The notes under the pieces: model-generated
What the model saw: only the letters and a program-made list of their open reading frames with translations
Told to the model about the DNA's origin: nothing
Databases searched by the model: none
Part shown: positions 1-7,284 of the stretch, one piece after another
How the letters are laid out: the number at the start of each line of letters is the position of its first letter
Position numbering within the stretch: position 1 is the stretch's first letter
Source: an uncultured Oscillospiraceae bacterium
GTDB lineage: Bacteria > Bacillota > Clostridia > Oscillospirales > Oscillospiraceae
NCBI GenBank assembly: GCA_934573935.1
Contig: CAKTMO010000010.1
Location: 1 to 61,221 of the forward strand
Direction: 5' to 3'
Length of the DNA: 61,221 bases
Made by a program: the position numbers and the translations under genes

Positions 1-995
1 CAGTCGTCGGATAATGGTAATAACATATATTTGGATTTAGCGCATGAAGCACACGGCAGTCCTTGTGCCACAAGGATCTCCCGCATCTTCCGCTCGATCC
101 GATGGTGGTTCATTTCTGAAACGCTACCGACCTCATTTGAACCGCTGGATACCGCCGCGGTCAGGGTGGTTTCCTCCTGAAGCTCCAGCTTGATGCCCAG
201 GCTCATAGCAATCTCTTCCTTGTCCACCACGATATCAGATATCTGGAACATGGTGGAGAGATAGTTCTGGAGATAGATCGTGGTGCCATGTGTGCCGGGG
301 AAGGCTGCCAGTTGCAGATAACCGCGTTCCGCCATGCGCTTGAGGTATCGGCCAGCGGTCGCTTTAGAGATGCCCCAGCGGGATGCCAGCTCCGCATAGC
401 TGACCAGCGGGCAGCCTGTACCGTTGCGGAGGTAGACCACCGGCCCCACGTCTGAGCCAAGGACTTGTGGATCGTTATAGACCGTGTTCAGCCACAGATC
501 CAGCACGGCATCCATCTCCGAGCAATGTCCGGCGCTGACCAGCTCTGTGGCCGTGGCGACCGGGAAGAAGAAAAAGCCGGTATCCTTCTGGCAGGGCGCG
601 TTATAGTCGAGGATCGTGTTGTGACGCCGCCAGCCACGAATCTTGAATTTGACCAGCTTGCCATGTCCGAGAACGAGAAAGCTGATAAGCCCTTTCTTCT
701 GCAGTCCCTCCAAAGCGGTTAAGGTCTGGCGGCGGAAGCGCGTGCGGAAATACTGTGACAGTTCCTCCACGGACATGATCCATTCGCCGGGGTAGATGGT
801 GTAGCTGATGCCATCAATGCGCTTGTATGAGGTGCGGAAGTTGGCATAGGCGCAGAGCACGACAAAATAAAAAAGGCCGGAGCCTCCGCTCACGCGAATG
901 CTCCGGTCTGCTATCAAGGCTTGCACGAACTGTCGGTAGATCCGGCAGCGCGGATAGTCTACGATCTGTTTGATCTCAAGTGTATATTCTGACAT
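1..995 (-). CDS. Mobile-element protein with two winged-helix modules (3' end beyond window)
   Basis: Partial gene: translation is open from the ATG at 995 to the left edge, about 331 residues. A GGAGG at 1001-1005 sits 5 nt before the start. Residues about 72-118 and 199-226 each look like a winged helix-turn-helix; the second (core SYAELASRWGISKATAG) resembles MarR/replication-initiator helices. The visible C-terminal part has a CASC cysteine pair. The role is unknown; DNA binding is inferred from the helices alone. The gene lies just inside a tRNA-Arg attachment remnant, so it is probably the terminal gene of an integrative element. I recall similar unnamed proteins from clostridial mobile elements but cannot confirm this here. 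Confidence 0.75.
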   Translation of the reverse strand, partial: MSEYTLEIKQIVDYPRCRIYRQFVQALIADRSIRVSGGSGLFYFVVLCAYANFRTSYKRIDGISYTIYPGEWIMSVEELSQYFRTRFRRQTLTALEGLQKKGLISFLVLGHGKLVKFKIRGWRRHNTILDYNAPCQKDTGFFFFPVATATELVSAGHCSEMDAVLDLWLNTVYNDPQVLGSDVGPVVYLRNGTGCPLVSYAELASRWGISKATAGRYLKRMAERGYLQLAAFPGTHGTTIYLQNYLSTMFQISDIVVDKEEIAMSLGIKLELQEETTLTAAVSSGSNEVGSVSEMNHHRIERKMREILVAQGLPCASCAKSKYMLLPLSDD

Positions 996-1247
996 GGAAA
1001 CCTCCAAAATAATACTTCCATCTATGATGGTTCTATGCTATAATCTGAAAGCGAACCTACTGATTTAGATTTTGACTCCACTGTAAAACTGCTAACATTT
1101 TGCTAATTGCACTACGAAATACCAGCAGACATAGCGGAGAATCAACAATGTCGAATGAAGAAATCACTCCCCGGAAGACTGTGTAATTCGGTGTACTACG
1201 AGAGTCGTGAAGGACTAAGATTAACGGCGTGTGAGTTGTAATTGTGA

Positions 1248-1292
1248 CTCCTAAGCCCGAGGCCCCCGGTTCGAGCCCGGGCAGGCGTACCA
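1248..1292 (+). other. 3' half of tRNA-Arg(CCT): probable attachment-site remnant
   Basis: From the anticodon loop onward this is a proper tRNA: loop CTCCTAA (1248-1254, anticodon CCT at 1250-1252), 3' anticodon strand GCCCG, T-arm CCCGG-TTCGAGC-CCGGG (1265-1281), acceptor strand 1282-1288, discriminator A1289 and encoded CCA (1290-1292). Upstream, TTGTGA cannot pair with GCCCG, and there is no D-arm or 5' acceptor strand. A break at the anticodon loop is the normal crossover point of tRNA-targeting integrases, so I read this as an att site left by the element to the left. A functional tRNA is ruled out by the missing 5' half. Confidence 0.8.
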
Positions 1293-1331
1293 AACCGCTG
1301 TGATCCCAACGGATCACAGCGGTTTTCTTTT
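1293..1331 (+). terminator. Terminator after the tRNA-Arg remnant
   Basis: A 14-bp inverted repeat (AACCGCTGTGATCC at 1293-1306, complement at 1311-1324) is followed by a T-rich run. It starts one base after CCA, so it is the original tRNA terminator, retained on the chromosomal side of the junction. Confidence 0.8.
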
Positions 1332-1390
1332 CTCAGAAAAGGCGCTCCACCCGCCGCTTCCCAAACGCCGCCCGCCGTTTTCGGGCAGAA

Positions 1391-1420
1391 AAAAAGCGCC
1401 GCATCACTGCGGCGCTTTTT
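1391..1420 (-). terminator. Terminator of the GLUG surface-protein gene
   Basis: Stem AGCGCCGC (1395-1402) and GCGGCGCT (1409-1416) is flanked by A and T runs. It lies just downstream of the stop at 1457 on the minus strand. Confidence 0.75.
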
Positions 1421-1456
1421 CCTGCTGGGAAGGGGGCACAGGGGAGCCCTGTCCCG

Positions 1457-3091
1457 TTATCTGTTGTACGCTTTCTTTCTGTTCCACGTCATCGTGCCGA
1501 TGACAGCGCCGCTGATGACCAGCATCGCGCCCCACAGGGCAACGCTGCTTGTGTCGGCGGTCTTTGCGGAATCGATGCTGGGCTTCGTCGTCTCGGCCGT
1601 GGTGTCGGTGGTCTGATTGTTCTTCACGCCGCCCCTGTTGTAGTGATGCTTATCATCCGTGGTGGGGTCGTTGGCAGGATCGTTGGCGGGGTCGTCGGTT
1701 TTGCCCGTGGCCTTGATCACGGCAAAGCCCTCTCTATACCCGCAGTTCTTGCACTCGCGGCCAGCTTCATAGCCGTCCTCGGTGCTGGTGGGAGCCTTCC
1801 CCGGCTTGTCCACCATGTCATGGCCGCCGTAGTAATCCACGCAGATGTTGGCCAGCACTGCGGCGGTATTCTGGTCGGTTATCTCATAGGATGCACCCTG
1901 AGCGGAACTGCCAGCGCCGGACAGAGTGGCGTTCTTCTGATTGTCGAAGGAGCATCCTCTTACACTGCCACTACATACGCCGATCAGACCGCCCACCGTG
2001 TTGTTGGTATTTTCCGTCGTGACCTCGCCCGCTGCATGGCACTTTTCCAGCTTGACCGTACTATCCCAGGCCGTGCCCAGGAAACCGCCGGTTTTGGGGT
2101 CCCATCCGTTCACATTACTCTTGACATCGCCCATGGCTATGCTGTTCTTGATGGTCACATTCTCTTCGGCATAGCCCGCAAAGCCGCCGAGGTTCCAGTC
2201 GCCAGCTTCTACTTTTCCAAAGGCCGCACAGTGCTCCACGGTAGTGTTAGAAAACAGGATACCGGCGAAACCGCCGGTGCTCCAGCCGCGGCTGGATACG
2301 TCGCCTCTTGCGGTGCAGTTGGTAAGCTGACTCTTAAAAGCATTTCCCACAAAGCCGCCACTGACACTGTAACCTTCCACCTTGACATTGGCGGTGCAGT
2401 TTTCAAAGTGGGTACGGCTCGCGTCACCCACAAGGCCGCCCGCGTTCTTGGTGGAGTTGACCGTGCCGGAAACGGTGCAGTTTTTGATCACGGCATACGG
2501 AACATCGTTGCCCAAAACGGTGATACTGCCAACCAGTATACCGGCGCCATAATAATCACCACTATTTGTGTCGCCATCACCCGCATACACCGTGCCGTCC
2601 ACAATCAGGTTCTGGATAACAGGCTCACTGCTCACAGCTGCAATGCAGCCAAACAGACCGGCGTTACGGTTTTTGCCCCATTCATCGCCCGCCCGCTCGT
2701 CCACATACAAGCCGGTGATCTTTTTGTTGTTGCCGTCAAAATAGCCGGAGAACGACTGCGCCGAGCCGCCGCCGGAGGCGTAGGTCTCATAACCTATCGG
2801 TGTCCAGACACGGCCGGACAGATCAATATTCGCCGTCAGGATGAAATACTCCTTGCTGTGGTTCGTGTCGGGATTGCCGCCTTTGACATCCTTGGCCAGC
2901 AGCGCCAGCTGCGCCGCCGTTGCGATCTGATAAGGGTCTTCCTTCGTACCGGAGCCACCGGCAAAGGAATCGGCGGCGTAGTCCGTCCAGCGGCCCTGCG
3001 GCGCGTCCTCCGCCGAGGCCACCACCGGCAGACAGGCTGCCACCATGCAAAGACTCAGCACAAGGGCCAGGATCGTCTTCTTTAACTTCAT
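1457..3091 (-). CDS. Secreted GLUG-repeat surface protein with C-terminal anchor
   Basis: 544 residues. A signal peptide (KLKK, hydrophobic core, ASA cleavage near residue 27) is followed by a region with repeated GGF-x-G and NC-x-A-x-G-x-V units (about 165-400), typical of GLUG motifs and a right-handed beta-solenoid. A low-complexity spacer rich in D, N, T and P leads to a C-terminal hydrophobic segment (about 515-537) and a basic tail NRKK. No LPXTG is present. The segment before the membrane helix reads SAKTADTSSVALWG, closely matching the tail of the surface protein encoded at 55962-57587. The protein is probably anchored at the cell surface as an adhesin or glycan-binding factor; its ligand cannot be deduced. 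RBS is GGAGG, 10 nt from the ATG. Confidence 0.8.
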   Translation of the reverse strand: MKLKKTILALVLSLCMVAACLPVVASAEDAPQGRWTDYAADSFAGGSGTKEDPYQIATAAQLALLAKDVKGGNPDTNHSKEYFILTANIDLSGRVWTPIGYETYASGGGSAQSFSGYFDGNNKKITGLYVDERAGDEWGKNRNAGLFGCIAAVSSEPVIQNLIVDGTVYAGDGDTNSGDYYGAGILVGSITVLGNDVPYAVIKNCTVSGTVNSTKNAGGLVGDASRTHFENCTANVKVEGYSVSGGFVGNAFKSQLTNCTARGDVSSRGWSTGGFAGILFSNTTVEHCAAFGKVEAGDWNLGGFAGYAEENVTIKNSIAMGDVKSNVNGWDPKTGGFLGTAWDSTVKLEKCHAAGEVTTENTNNTVGGLIGVCSGSVRGCSFDNQKNATLSGAGSSAQGASYEITDQNTAAVLANICVDYYGGHDMVDKPGKAPTSTEDGYEAGRECKNCGYREGFAVIKATGKTDDPANDPANDPTTDDKHHYNRGGVKNNQTTDTTAETTKPSIDSAKTADTSSVALWGAMLVISGAVIGTMTWNRKKAYNR

Positions 3092-3111
3092 TGATACAAT
3101 ACCTCCATTCC

Positions 3112-3126
3112 GCTATCTACGATAGC
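3112..3126. promoter_or_regulatory. Small palindrome in the 5' leader of the GLUG gene
   Basis: GCTATC-TAC-GATAGC lies between the promoter and the ribosome site of the surface-protein gene. It could be an operator or an mRNA hairpin. Its short arms make this uncertain. Confidence 0.35.
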
Positions 3127-3174
3127 TTTTTGCAAAATTTCGCTTCCAGCTTTTCCCATATTTGCGTGGGTATT

Positions 3175-3203
3175 AACATACCATATTCCGCCCCAAAAAG
3201 CAA
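3175..3203 (-). promoter_or_regulatory. Promoter of the GLUG surface-protein gene
   Basis: On the minus strand, TTGCTT and TATGTT are separated by 17 bp, about 85 nt upstream of the start codon. It matches a housekeeping sigma-A promoter moderately well. Confidence 0.55.
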
Positions 3204-3240
3204 GCAGCTTTCCAAAAAATGTTAGCTCCCTCCACAGCGC

Positions 3241-3277
3241 AAAAAAGGCCTCTCCGGCGCAGCCGGAGGGGTCTTTT
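3241..3277 (-). terminator. Terminator after the ABC exporter remnant
   Basis: A GC-rich stem (3249-3258 with 3262-3271, one wobble pair) carries a T run on the minus strand. It directly follows the stop at 3278, closing the TetR-associated cluster. Confidence 0.7.
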
Positions 3278-3481
3278 TCAGATCGTCCAGTTCTGGCTGC
3301 CGGTCTGCAGCTCCACCATGTGGGTATAAAGTCCGTTTTGGGCGTACAGCTCGTCGGGGCTTCCCTGCTCGGCCACCACGCCGTCCTTCAGCACCACGAT
3401 CTTGTCCGCACCGGCCACCGTCCGCATCCGGTGGGCGATGATCAGAACCGTCTTGTTCTGGATCAGCCGCGATAGTTTCAT
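3278..3481 (-). pseudogene. C-terminal remnant of an ABC exporter ATPase
   Basis: Only 67 residues remain. They correspond to the last part of an exporter nucleotide-binding domain: KTVLIIAHRMRT carries the H-loop histidine, followed by the typical DKIVVLKDG and EQGSPDEL segments. Walker A, signature and Walker B are missing. A normal ribosome site (GGGAGG) and ATG precede the fragment, as if an internal deletion had joined the original start to the 3' end. It lies 28 bp after the ATC-hydrolase-like gene, so the cluster once encoded an exporter. ATP hydrolysis is not possible with this fragment. Confidence 0.8.
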
Positions 3482-3509
3482 CGTTGCGTCTCCTCCCTTC
3501 GCGCACTTT

Positions 3510-4211
3510 CTATTTGTTTCTCCGATACCCCGCCTCGTCGCGGTATTCAGGGTGATCCTTCAGATACGGATCTCTGTCGCCGCAGATGGTGTAGTCGCAC
3601 CTGCAGCCGTTGGCGCAGGTGGTCGTCCGCACCAGCCTTGCGTGGATCAGCTCCATGGACGCAAAGTCCACGTTGCACAGGGCGGGCATAATGTCCGTCA
3701 GCCCGTGGCTGACGGCAAATTCCGCCGCGGGGCACGCCGTAAATTCGTAATAGATGGGCTTGCCCTCCTCATAGGGGGCCACCGTCATCTCATAATCGTG
3801 CCACCTGTCGCAGCCCGCCTTGGCGGAACGGAACGCCCGATGCATCAGCTTCCTGAAAAACGGCCTGTTGGCGTCCACAAACCGCAGCCTGCGAAAAGCG
3901 GGCAGGATCAGGTTTTCCTCCATCTCCTCTATCTCCCGAAAGGAGGTGACCGCCCTGCATACCACGTAATAGCTCATAAGGGCGATGCAGTCATAGGTGC
4001 CGCCCCTGCCGTTGTGAAAGTTCTTTTTGCCGCCCAGATCGGTGCGCCAGTCGGCGAGAAACGCCACATACTGCCGCTGCACCCGCTCCCAGACCGCCTC
4101 CCGCTCCGCCTCCGGATAGTGCAGGGCGATCCTCGCCCGTATCTCCCTTTTGCATTGTCGGGAGTACAGCACATGGCAGCCGCGGTCAAATTGCAGCTCG
4201 CTGTCCTTCAT
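3510..4211 (-). CDS. L-2-amino-thiazoline-4-carboxylate hydrolase family protein
   Basis: 233 residues. The C-terminal half, with its conserved cysteines (ITACP-like segment, CNVDF, and CANGCRCDYTI near the end), resembles the ATC hydrolase family, named after an enzyme that opens the thiazoline ring on the way to L-cysteine. Most family members lack a tested substrate, so the reaction here is unproven. It is the fourth gene of a TetR-headed cluster, 15 bp after the metallo-hydrolase gene, which suggests a small-molecule modification role. No signal peptide or membrane segment; cytoplasmic. Confidence 0.6.
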   Translation of the reverse strand: MKDSELQFDRGCHVLYSRQCKREIRARIALHYPEAEREAVWERVQRQYVAFLADWRTDLGGKKNFHNGRGGTYDCIALMSYYVVCRAVTSFREIEEMEENLILPAFRRLRFVDANRPFFRKLMHRAFRSAKAGCDRWHDYEMTVAPYEEGKPIYYEFTACPAAEFAVSHGLTDIMPALCNVDFASMELIHARLVRTTTCANGCRCDYTICGDRDPYLKDHPEYRDEAGYRRNK

Positions 4212-4226
4212 CGTTCCGCCTGCCTT

Positions 4227-5090
4227 TCATTGTCCCACGCCCTTCAGGCGCTCCCCTTTTGCCCCCTCCTCCGTGTCGTCCGACTCGTCGTAGGCGTCAT
4301 AGGGCGCGCTGGGGTCGTGGACCTTCTTTTTGAAGGGAGAGCACAGCGCCTCCCTGTGGGCGAAGGCAAAGGCAAAGTTCTCCGTCCAGCCGGTATGTCC
4401 GGTGATGAAATACGGCCGCAGCCCCCGCCCGCGCAGCTTTTCCTCCAGCTCCGCCAGCGACCTCACCGCCAGCCGGTTGTCCTCCGCCAGCGCGGAAATA
4501 AAGCTGTATCCGCCGTCCGCGCCGAACCAGATGGTGTCGCCGGTGAACAGATACTTCCCATCGATCAGATAGACCATATGCCCCCAGGTGTGGCCTGGAA
4601 CAAGAAAGCACTCGATCCTGATGCCGTCAATGTCCAGGACCTGGCCGTCCTTCAGCAGCACCTTTTCATTCGGGATGGTCACCTGCGGCAGCTTGTACAG
4701 GTGATAGATGACCCTGCGGCGCACCTGACCGGTGAGATAGCGGTTCTCGATTTCCCCCACATACAGCACCGCATTCCGGAACAGCCCCGGGCTGTCCGCT
4801 TCCACCGCCCCCACATGGTCGGTGTCCTGATGGGTGATCAGGATGTGGCGGATGGACTGCGGGTCGATGCCCAGCCACCCCATCTTCTCCTGCAGCCGGT
4901 CATAGTTGTACCCCTCGTCGATCATGATGGTGGCGTCGCCCTTGCGATAGAAGAAGATGTTCGCCACCCACTCCCGCACACAGGCCACGTGCTCATCGAT
5001 CCATCCGGTGTTCAGCGGCTTGAAGATCTCCTTGCCGCGGTACATCCTGCTCATTTCCCGTTTCTGAAACTCCGTCGCCTTCTTTGACAT
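4227..5090 (-). CDS. Metallo-beta-lactamase-fold hydrolase
   Basis: 287 residues from the ATG at 5090. That start is preferred to an upstream ATG at 5120 because GAGGTG (5095-5100) is placed for it and the upstream option overlaps the preceding gene. The metal motif reads THQDTDHVGA: the first metal site has an aspartate where HxHxDH has its second histidine, a variant shared with some lactonase-like members. Downstream are PGHTWGHM (metal histidine) and FTGDTIW (bridging aspartate). The fold is clear; the substrate, perhaps a thioester, lactone or beta-lactam-like compound, is not. It lies between a methyltransferase gene and the ATC-hydrolase-like gene. Confidence 0.8.
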   Translation of the reverse strand: MSKKATEFQKREMSRMYRGKEIFKPLNTGWIDEHVACVREWVANIFFYRKGDATIMIDEGYNYDRLQEKMGWLGIDPQSIRHILITHQDTDHVGAVEADSPGLFRNAVLYVGEIENRYLTGQVRRRVIYHLYKLPQVTIPNEKVLLKDGQVLDIDGIRIECFLVPGHTWGHMVYLIDGKYLFTGDTIWFGADGGYSFISALAEDNRLAVRSLAELEEKLRGRGLRPYFITGHTGWTENFAFAFAHREALCSPFKKKVHDPSAPYDAYDESDDTEEGAKGERLKGVGQ

Positions 5091-5098
5091 CTCACACC

Positions 5099-5707
5099 TC
5101 ACTTCCGTGCTGTAACACACAGCCAGTCCTTTTCATTCTTATAGATCTCCACGCCGCAGAACCCCGCCTGCTCCAGATACGCTTTCAGCTCCTTGTCCCG
5201 ATAAATGGTCATGCCCTCGATCTTCTGCGTCCACTTTTCGTCCCTGTCGTTCTCTCCGCCGCACTCATTGCAGATCAGGAAGCTGCCGCCCGGCTTCAGC
5301 ACCCGATAGACCTCTTGAAAGCACTGGGGCAGATCCGGCCAGAAATAGACCGTTTCAAAGGCCGTGACCGCATCAAACCAGTCTTTGGCGAAAATAATGT
5401 GTTCCACGCTGCCCTGCCACACCACGCAGCGTCCCTCCTGCACGGCGCGCTGATTTAGCTTCCGCGCTTTCTCCACGCTGACCGCGGAGTAATCGATGCC
5501 TTTCACTATGCCCTGGGGACACCTTTTCAGCAGTTCCCGAAGGTTCGCACCACCGCCGCAGCCGCAGTCCAGCACCTTGGCGTCCGGCGCGATCTTCAAA
5601 AACCGAAGCCCCCACCGTGCCATAGCGCTGTGTCCCACATTCATCGCAGCCACCATTATTTTGCCGCCCAGCCCTTCAGGCTTGCGGGTGTTTTCAAAAA
5701 ACGACAT
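5099..5707 (-). CDS. Class I SAM-dependent methyltransferase
   Basis: 202 residues. Motif I is VLDCGCGGGANLREL (about residues 45-60). It is followed by an acidic ribose-binding position in KGIDYS and by a post-motif region VYRVLKPGGSFLI typical of UbiE/Methyltransf_11-type enzymes. The acceptor substrate is unknown. The ribosome site and start context (GGAGGTGTGAGATGTC) is almost identical to that of the next gene, hinting at local duplication of the translation signal. It is spaced 1 bp from the second methyltransferase gene, so the two are surely cotranscribed. Confidence 0.85.
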   Translation of the reverse strand: MSFFENTRKPEGLGGKIMVAAMNVGHSAMARWGLRFLKIAPDAKVLDCGCGGGANLRELLKRCPQGIVKGIDYSAVSVEKARKLNQRAVQEGRCVVWQGSVEHIIFAKDWFDAVTAFETVYFWPDLPQCFQEVYRVLKPGGSFLICNECGGENDRDEKWTQKIEGMTIYRDKELKAYLEQAGFCGVEIYKNEKDWLCVTARK

Positions 5708-5708
5708 C

Positions 5709-6332
5709 TCACACCTCCGTTTTCACACATTCCGCATAGGTCAGGGGGAAGGACGCCCGCAGCACGACGCTTTTCCGCACCGTCCAGCCGTTGTCCCCTA
5801 AAAACGCCAAATAGTCCCCGCTGTCCCACTTGCTGTGCAGGGGAAACCCCGCCAGCTTCATCAAAAAGGCCCTGCACCTGCCGAAAAGGGAATTTCCCGC
5901 ATGGGTAAAAGTCGGCGCGATCAGCACGCCGTCCTCCTTCAGCACCCGCCGGATCTCTTCCAGTGCCTTCTCCGGCTGCGGAACGATATGCAGGGCGTTG
6001 GACACGATCACCACATCGAAGGACCGGTCCGCATACGGCAGACGGAACATATCCTGTACCGAAAAATGCAGCTTGGCGGACTCGTTGTCCCGCTTCGCCT
6101 CTCGGATCATCTCCGCGGAGGCGTCCGTCGCCTCGATATGCTCCGCCGCGCTGACGATGTGCTTGGCGATCAGCCCCGTGCCGCTGGCCAGCTCCAACAC
6201 CGTCCTGTGCCGCACCGCCGGACGGATCAGCTCGTACATCTGCTCATAGGCCGCCGCGTCCTTCCCCATAAAGTGGTCATAGATCCTCGCGTTTTTATCC
6301 CAGAAATTTCTGTGTTCCTTCATGGTATTCAC
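5709..6332 (-). CDS. Class I SAM-dependent methyltransferase, first gene of the cluster
   Basis: 207 residues. Motif I is VLELASGTGLIAKHI, followed by EATDAS (acidic ribose contact), FDVVIVSNALHI and VLKEDGVLI. The family resembles small-molecule C/N/O-methyltransferases. It is the first gene after the TetR gene and is separated from it by a terminator (6408-6430), so it probably has its own promoter in 6333-6407. A short inverted repeat, GTTAG-N6-CTAAC, at about 6380-6395 lies in that gap and could be an operator. Substrate unknown. Confidence 0.85.
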   Translation of the reverse strand: MNTMKEHRNFWDKNARIYDHFMGKDAAAYEQMYELIRPAVRHRTVLELASGTGLIAKHIVSAAEHIEATDASAEMIREAKRDNESAKLHFSVQDMFRLPYADRSFDVVIVSNALHIVPQPEKALEEIRRVLKEDGVLIAPTFTHAGNSLFGRCRAFLMKLAGFPLHSKWDSGDYLAFLGDNGWTVRKSVVLRASFPLTYAECVKTEV

Positions 6333-6407
6333 CCTCTGATATTCCGCCGCCCTCCGCCGATCCGCATCTGCGGAATCGGTTAGGTCGCGCTAACTCATGT
6401 GGTTTAG

Positions 6408-6430
6408 AAAAACCGCATCGCTGCGGTTTT
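6408..6430 (-). terminator. Terminator after the TetR gene
   Basis: AAAACCGCA (6409-6417) and TGCGGTTTT (6422-6430) form a stem with a TCGC loop. It lies just after the TetR stop at 6440 and separates the regulator transcript from the methyltransferase operon. Confidence 0.65.
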
Positions 6431-6439
6431 CAGCTGATC

Positions 6440-7015
6440 CTAAAATAATTCCCTGCACGAGCCCCGCACCAGCGTTTCCAGCACCTGCGGGTACAGCGCC
6501 CCGATCTGCTCCTGATGGGACACCGTCAAGATCAAGCCGCGGATCGCGGCGGCCGCCAGCGCGATACCGCCTCTGGGCTGCAAGCCGCTCTCCTCCAGAA
6601 GTACGCGGATATGCGTCTCGTCGTCGTGATAGTGGGCCGTTTTCACCTCGTCCGGAAGCCTGTGAAGCAAAAACTCCGCGTCGTTCTCAATAAACACCAG
6701 CGCCCGCGTCTCGGACAGCCAGCGGCAGGCGGCAAGGATCGCCTCCGCCCCCCGCTCCGCCGGAGGCAGCGCCGCGTTTTCCCGCAGGGACGCCTGGGCC
6801 ACCGCAAAGCCCTCCGTGTGGATGTCCTCCAGCACCGCAAAAAACAGCAGCTCCTTGGAGGCAAAGAATTTATAGAACGACCCCTTGGAGATCCCCACGG
6901 CGTCCGCCAGCTGCTCCACGGAGGTCTTCCGCATCCCGATGGTCACACCGCACTGCCGCGCCTGCCGGATCAGATCCCTGACGATCATTTCATTTTGTTC
7001 TTCCGTAAAAGCCAC
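6440..7015 (-). CDS. TetR/AcrR family transcriptional regulator
   Basis: 191 residues with a GTG start; AAGGAG is placed 8 nt upstream and no in-frame ATG precedes it. The N-terminal HTH is clear (TSVEQLADAVGISKGSFYKFFASKELLF, residues about 30-57). The C-terminal ligand-binding domain is divergent, so the inducer is unknown. The promoter has a 24-bp inverted repeat directly downstream of the -10, which predicts autorepression. It lies upstream of a methyltransferase/hydrolase/ABC-remnant cluster and probably controls it, as TetR genes often do for exporters and detoxification operons. Confidence 0.85.
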   Translation of the reverse strand: MAFTEEQNEMIVRDLIRQARQCGVTIGMRKTSVEQLADAVGISKGSFYKFFASKELLFFAVLEDIHTEGFAVAQASLRENAALPPAERGAEAILAACRWLSETRALVFIENDAEFLLHRLPDEVKTAHYHDDETHIRVLLEESGLQPRGGIALAAAAIRGLILTVSHQEQIGALYPQVLETLVRGSCRELF

Positions 7016-7036
7016 AGTGCATGCTCCTTAACTTTG

Positions 7037-7060
7037 TGACTAAATTCATTCTTTTGGTCA
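7037..7060. promoter_or_regulatory. Probable TetR operator
   Basis: Inverted repeat TGACTAAA...TTTTGGTCA (one mismatch between arms, 7-8 bp spacer) lies between the -10 hexamer and the ribosome site of the TetR gene. Length and position fit a TetR-family autorepression site. Confidence 0.6.
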
Positions 7061-7061
7061 T

Positions 7062-7090
7062 ATAGTAGTAGAGTTTTCTCCCCCTGTCAA
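7062..7090 (-). promoter_or_regulatory. Promoter of the TetR gene
   Basis: Minus-strand TTGACA (7085-7090) and TACTAT (7062-7067) are 17 bp apart. The consensus -35 suggests a strong promoter, held in check by the adjacent palindrome. Confidence 0.65.
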
Positions 7091-7135
7091 GACGCCTCCG
7101 GCGGTTCCTTCACATTTTTTCGCCCCCAAAAGGAT

Positions 7136-7175
7136 AGAACAGGGGACAGACGTGAACACGTCTGTCCCCTGTTCT
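7136..7175. repeat. Perfect 19-bp inverted repeat with GGGGACAGACGTG core
   Basis: Arms 7136-7154 and 7157-7175 are perfectly complementary around a 2-bp centre (arm core GAACAGGGGACAGACGTG). It lies in the gap between the TetR promoter and the lipoprotein stop. Its GGGGACAG arms resemble REP-like palindromes handled by Y1/TnpA-REP transposases. It could also act as a terminator for the lipoprotein operon, although no T run follows. Confidence 0.7.
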
Positions 7176-7284
7176 GCCTATTCTACACAAAAACGGGAAC
7201 GCTGCGCATGCTGCCCGCGCCGCTGCGGGCCATCGCTCTCCCCGGCAGCCTCCTGTGTGCAGCCAATGGTTTCGGCCGAGATAC

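Noticed and set aside
1216..1292. A complete tRNA-Arg gene
   Set aside because: The 5' acceptor strand, D-arm and 5' anticodon strand are missing; TTGTGA cannot pair with GCCCG.
1643..3085. 480-codon open frame opposite the GLUG protein gene
   Set aside because: The minus-strand protein has a signal peptide, repeats, an anchor, a promoter and a ribosome site; the plus-strand frame has none.
3222..3506. 94-codon Arg-rich frame overlapping the ABC remnant
   Set aside because: It is a frame-shifted shadow with no ribosome site; the 67-residue frame carries recognisable ABC ATPase sequence.
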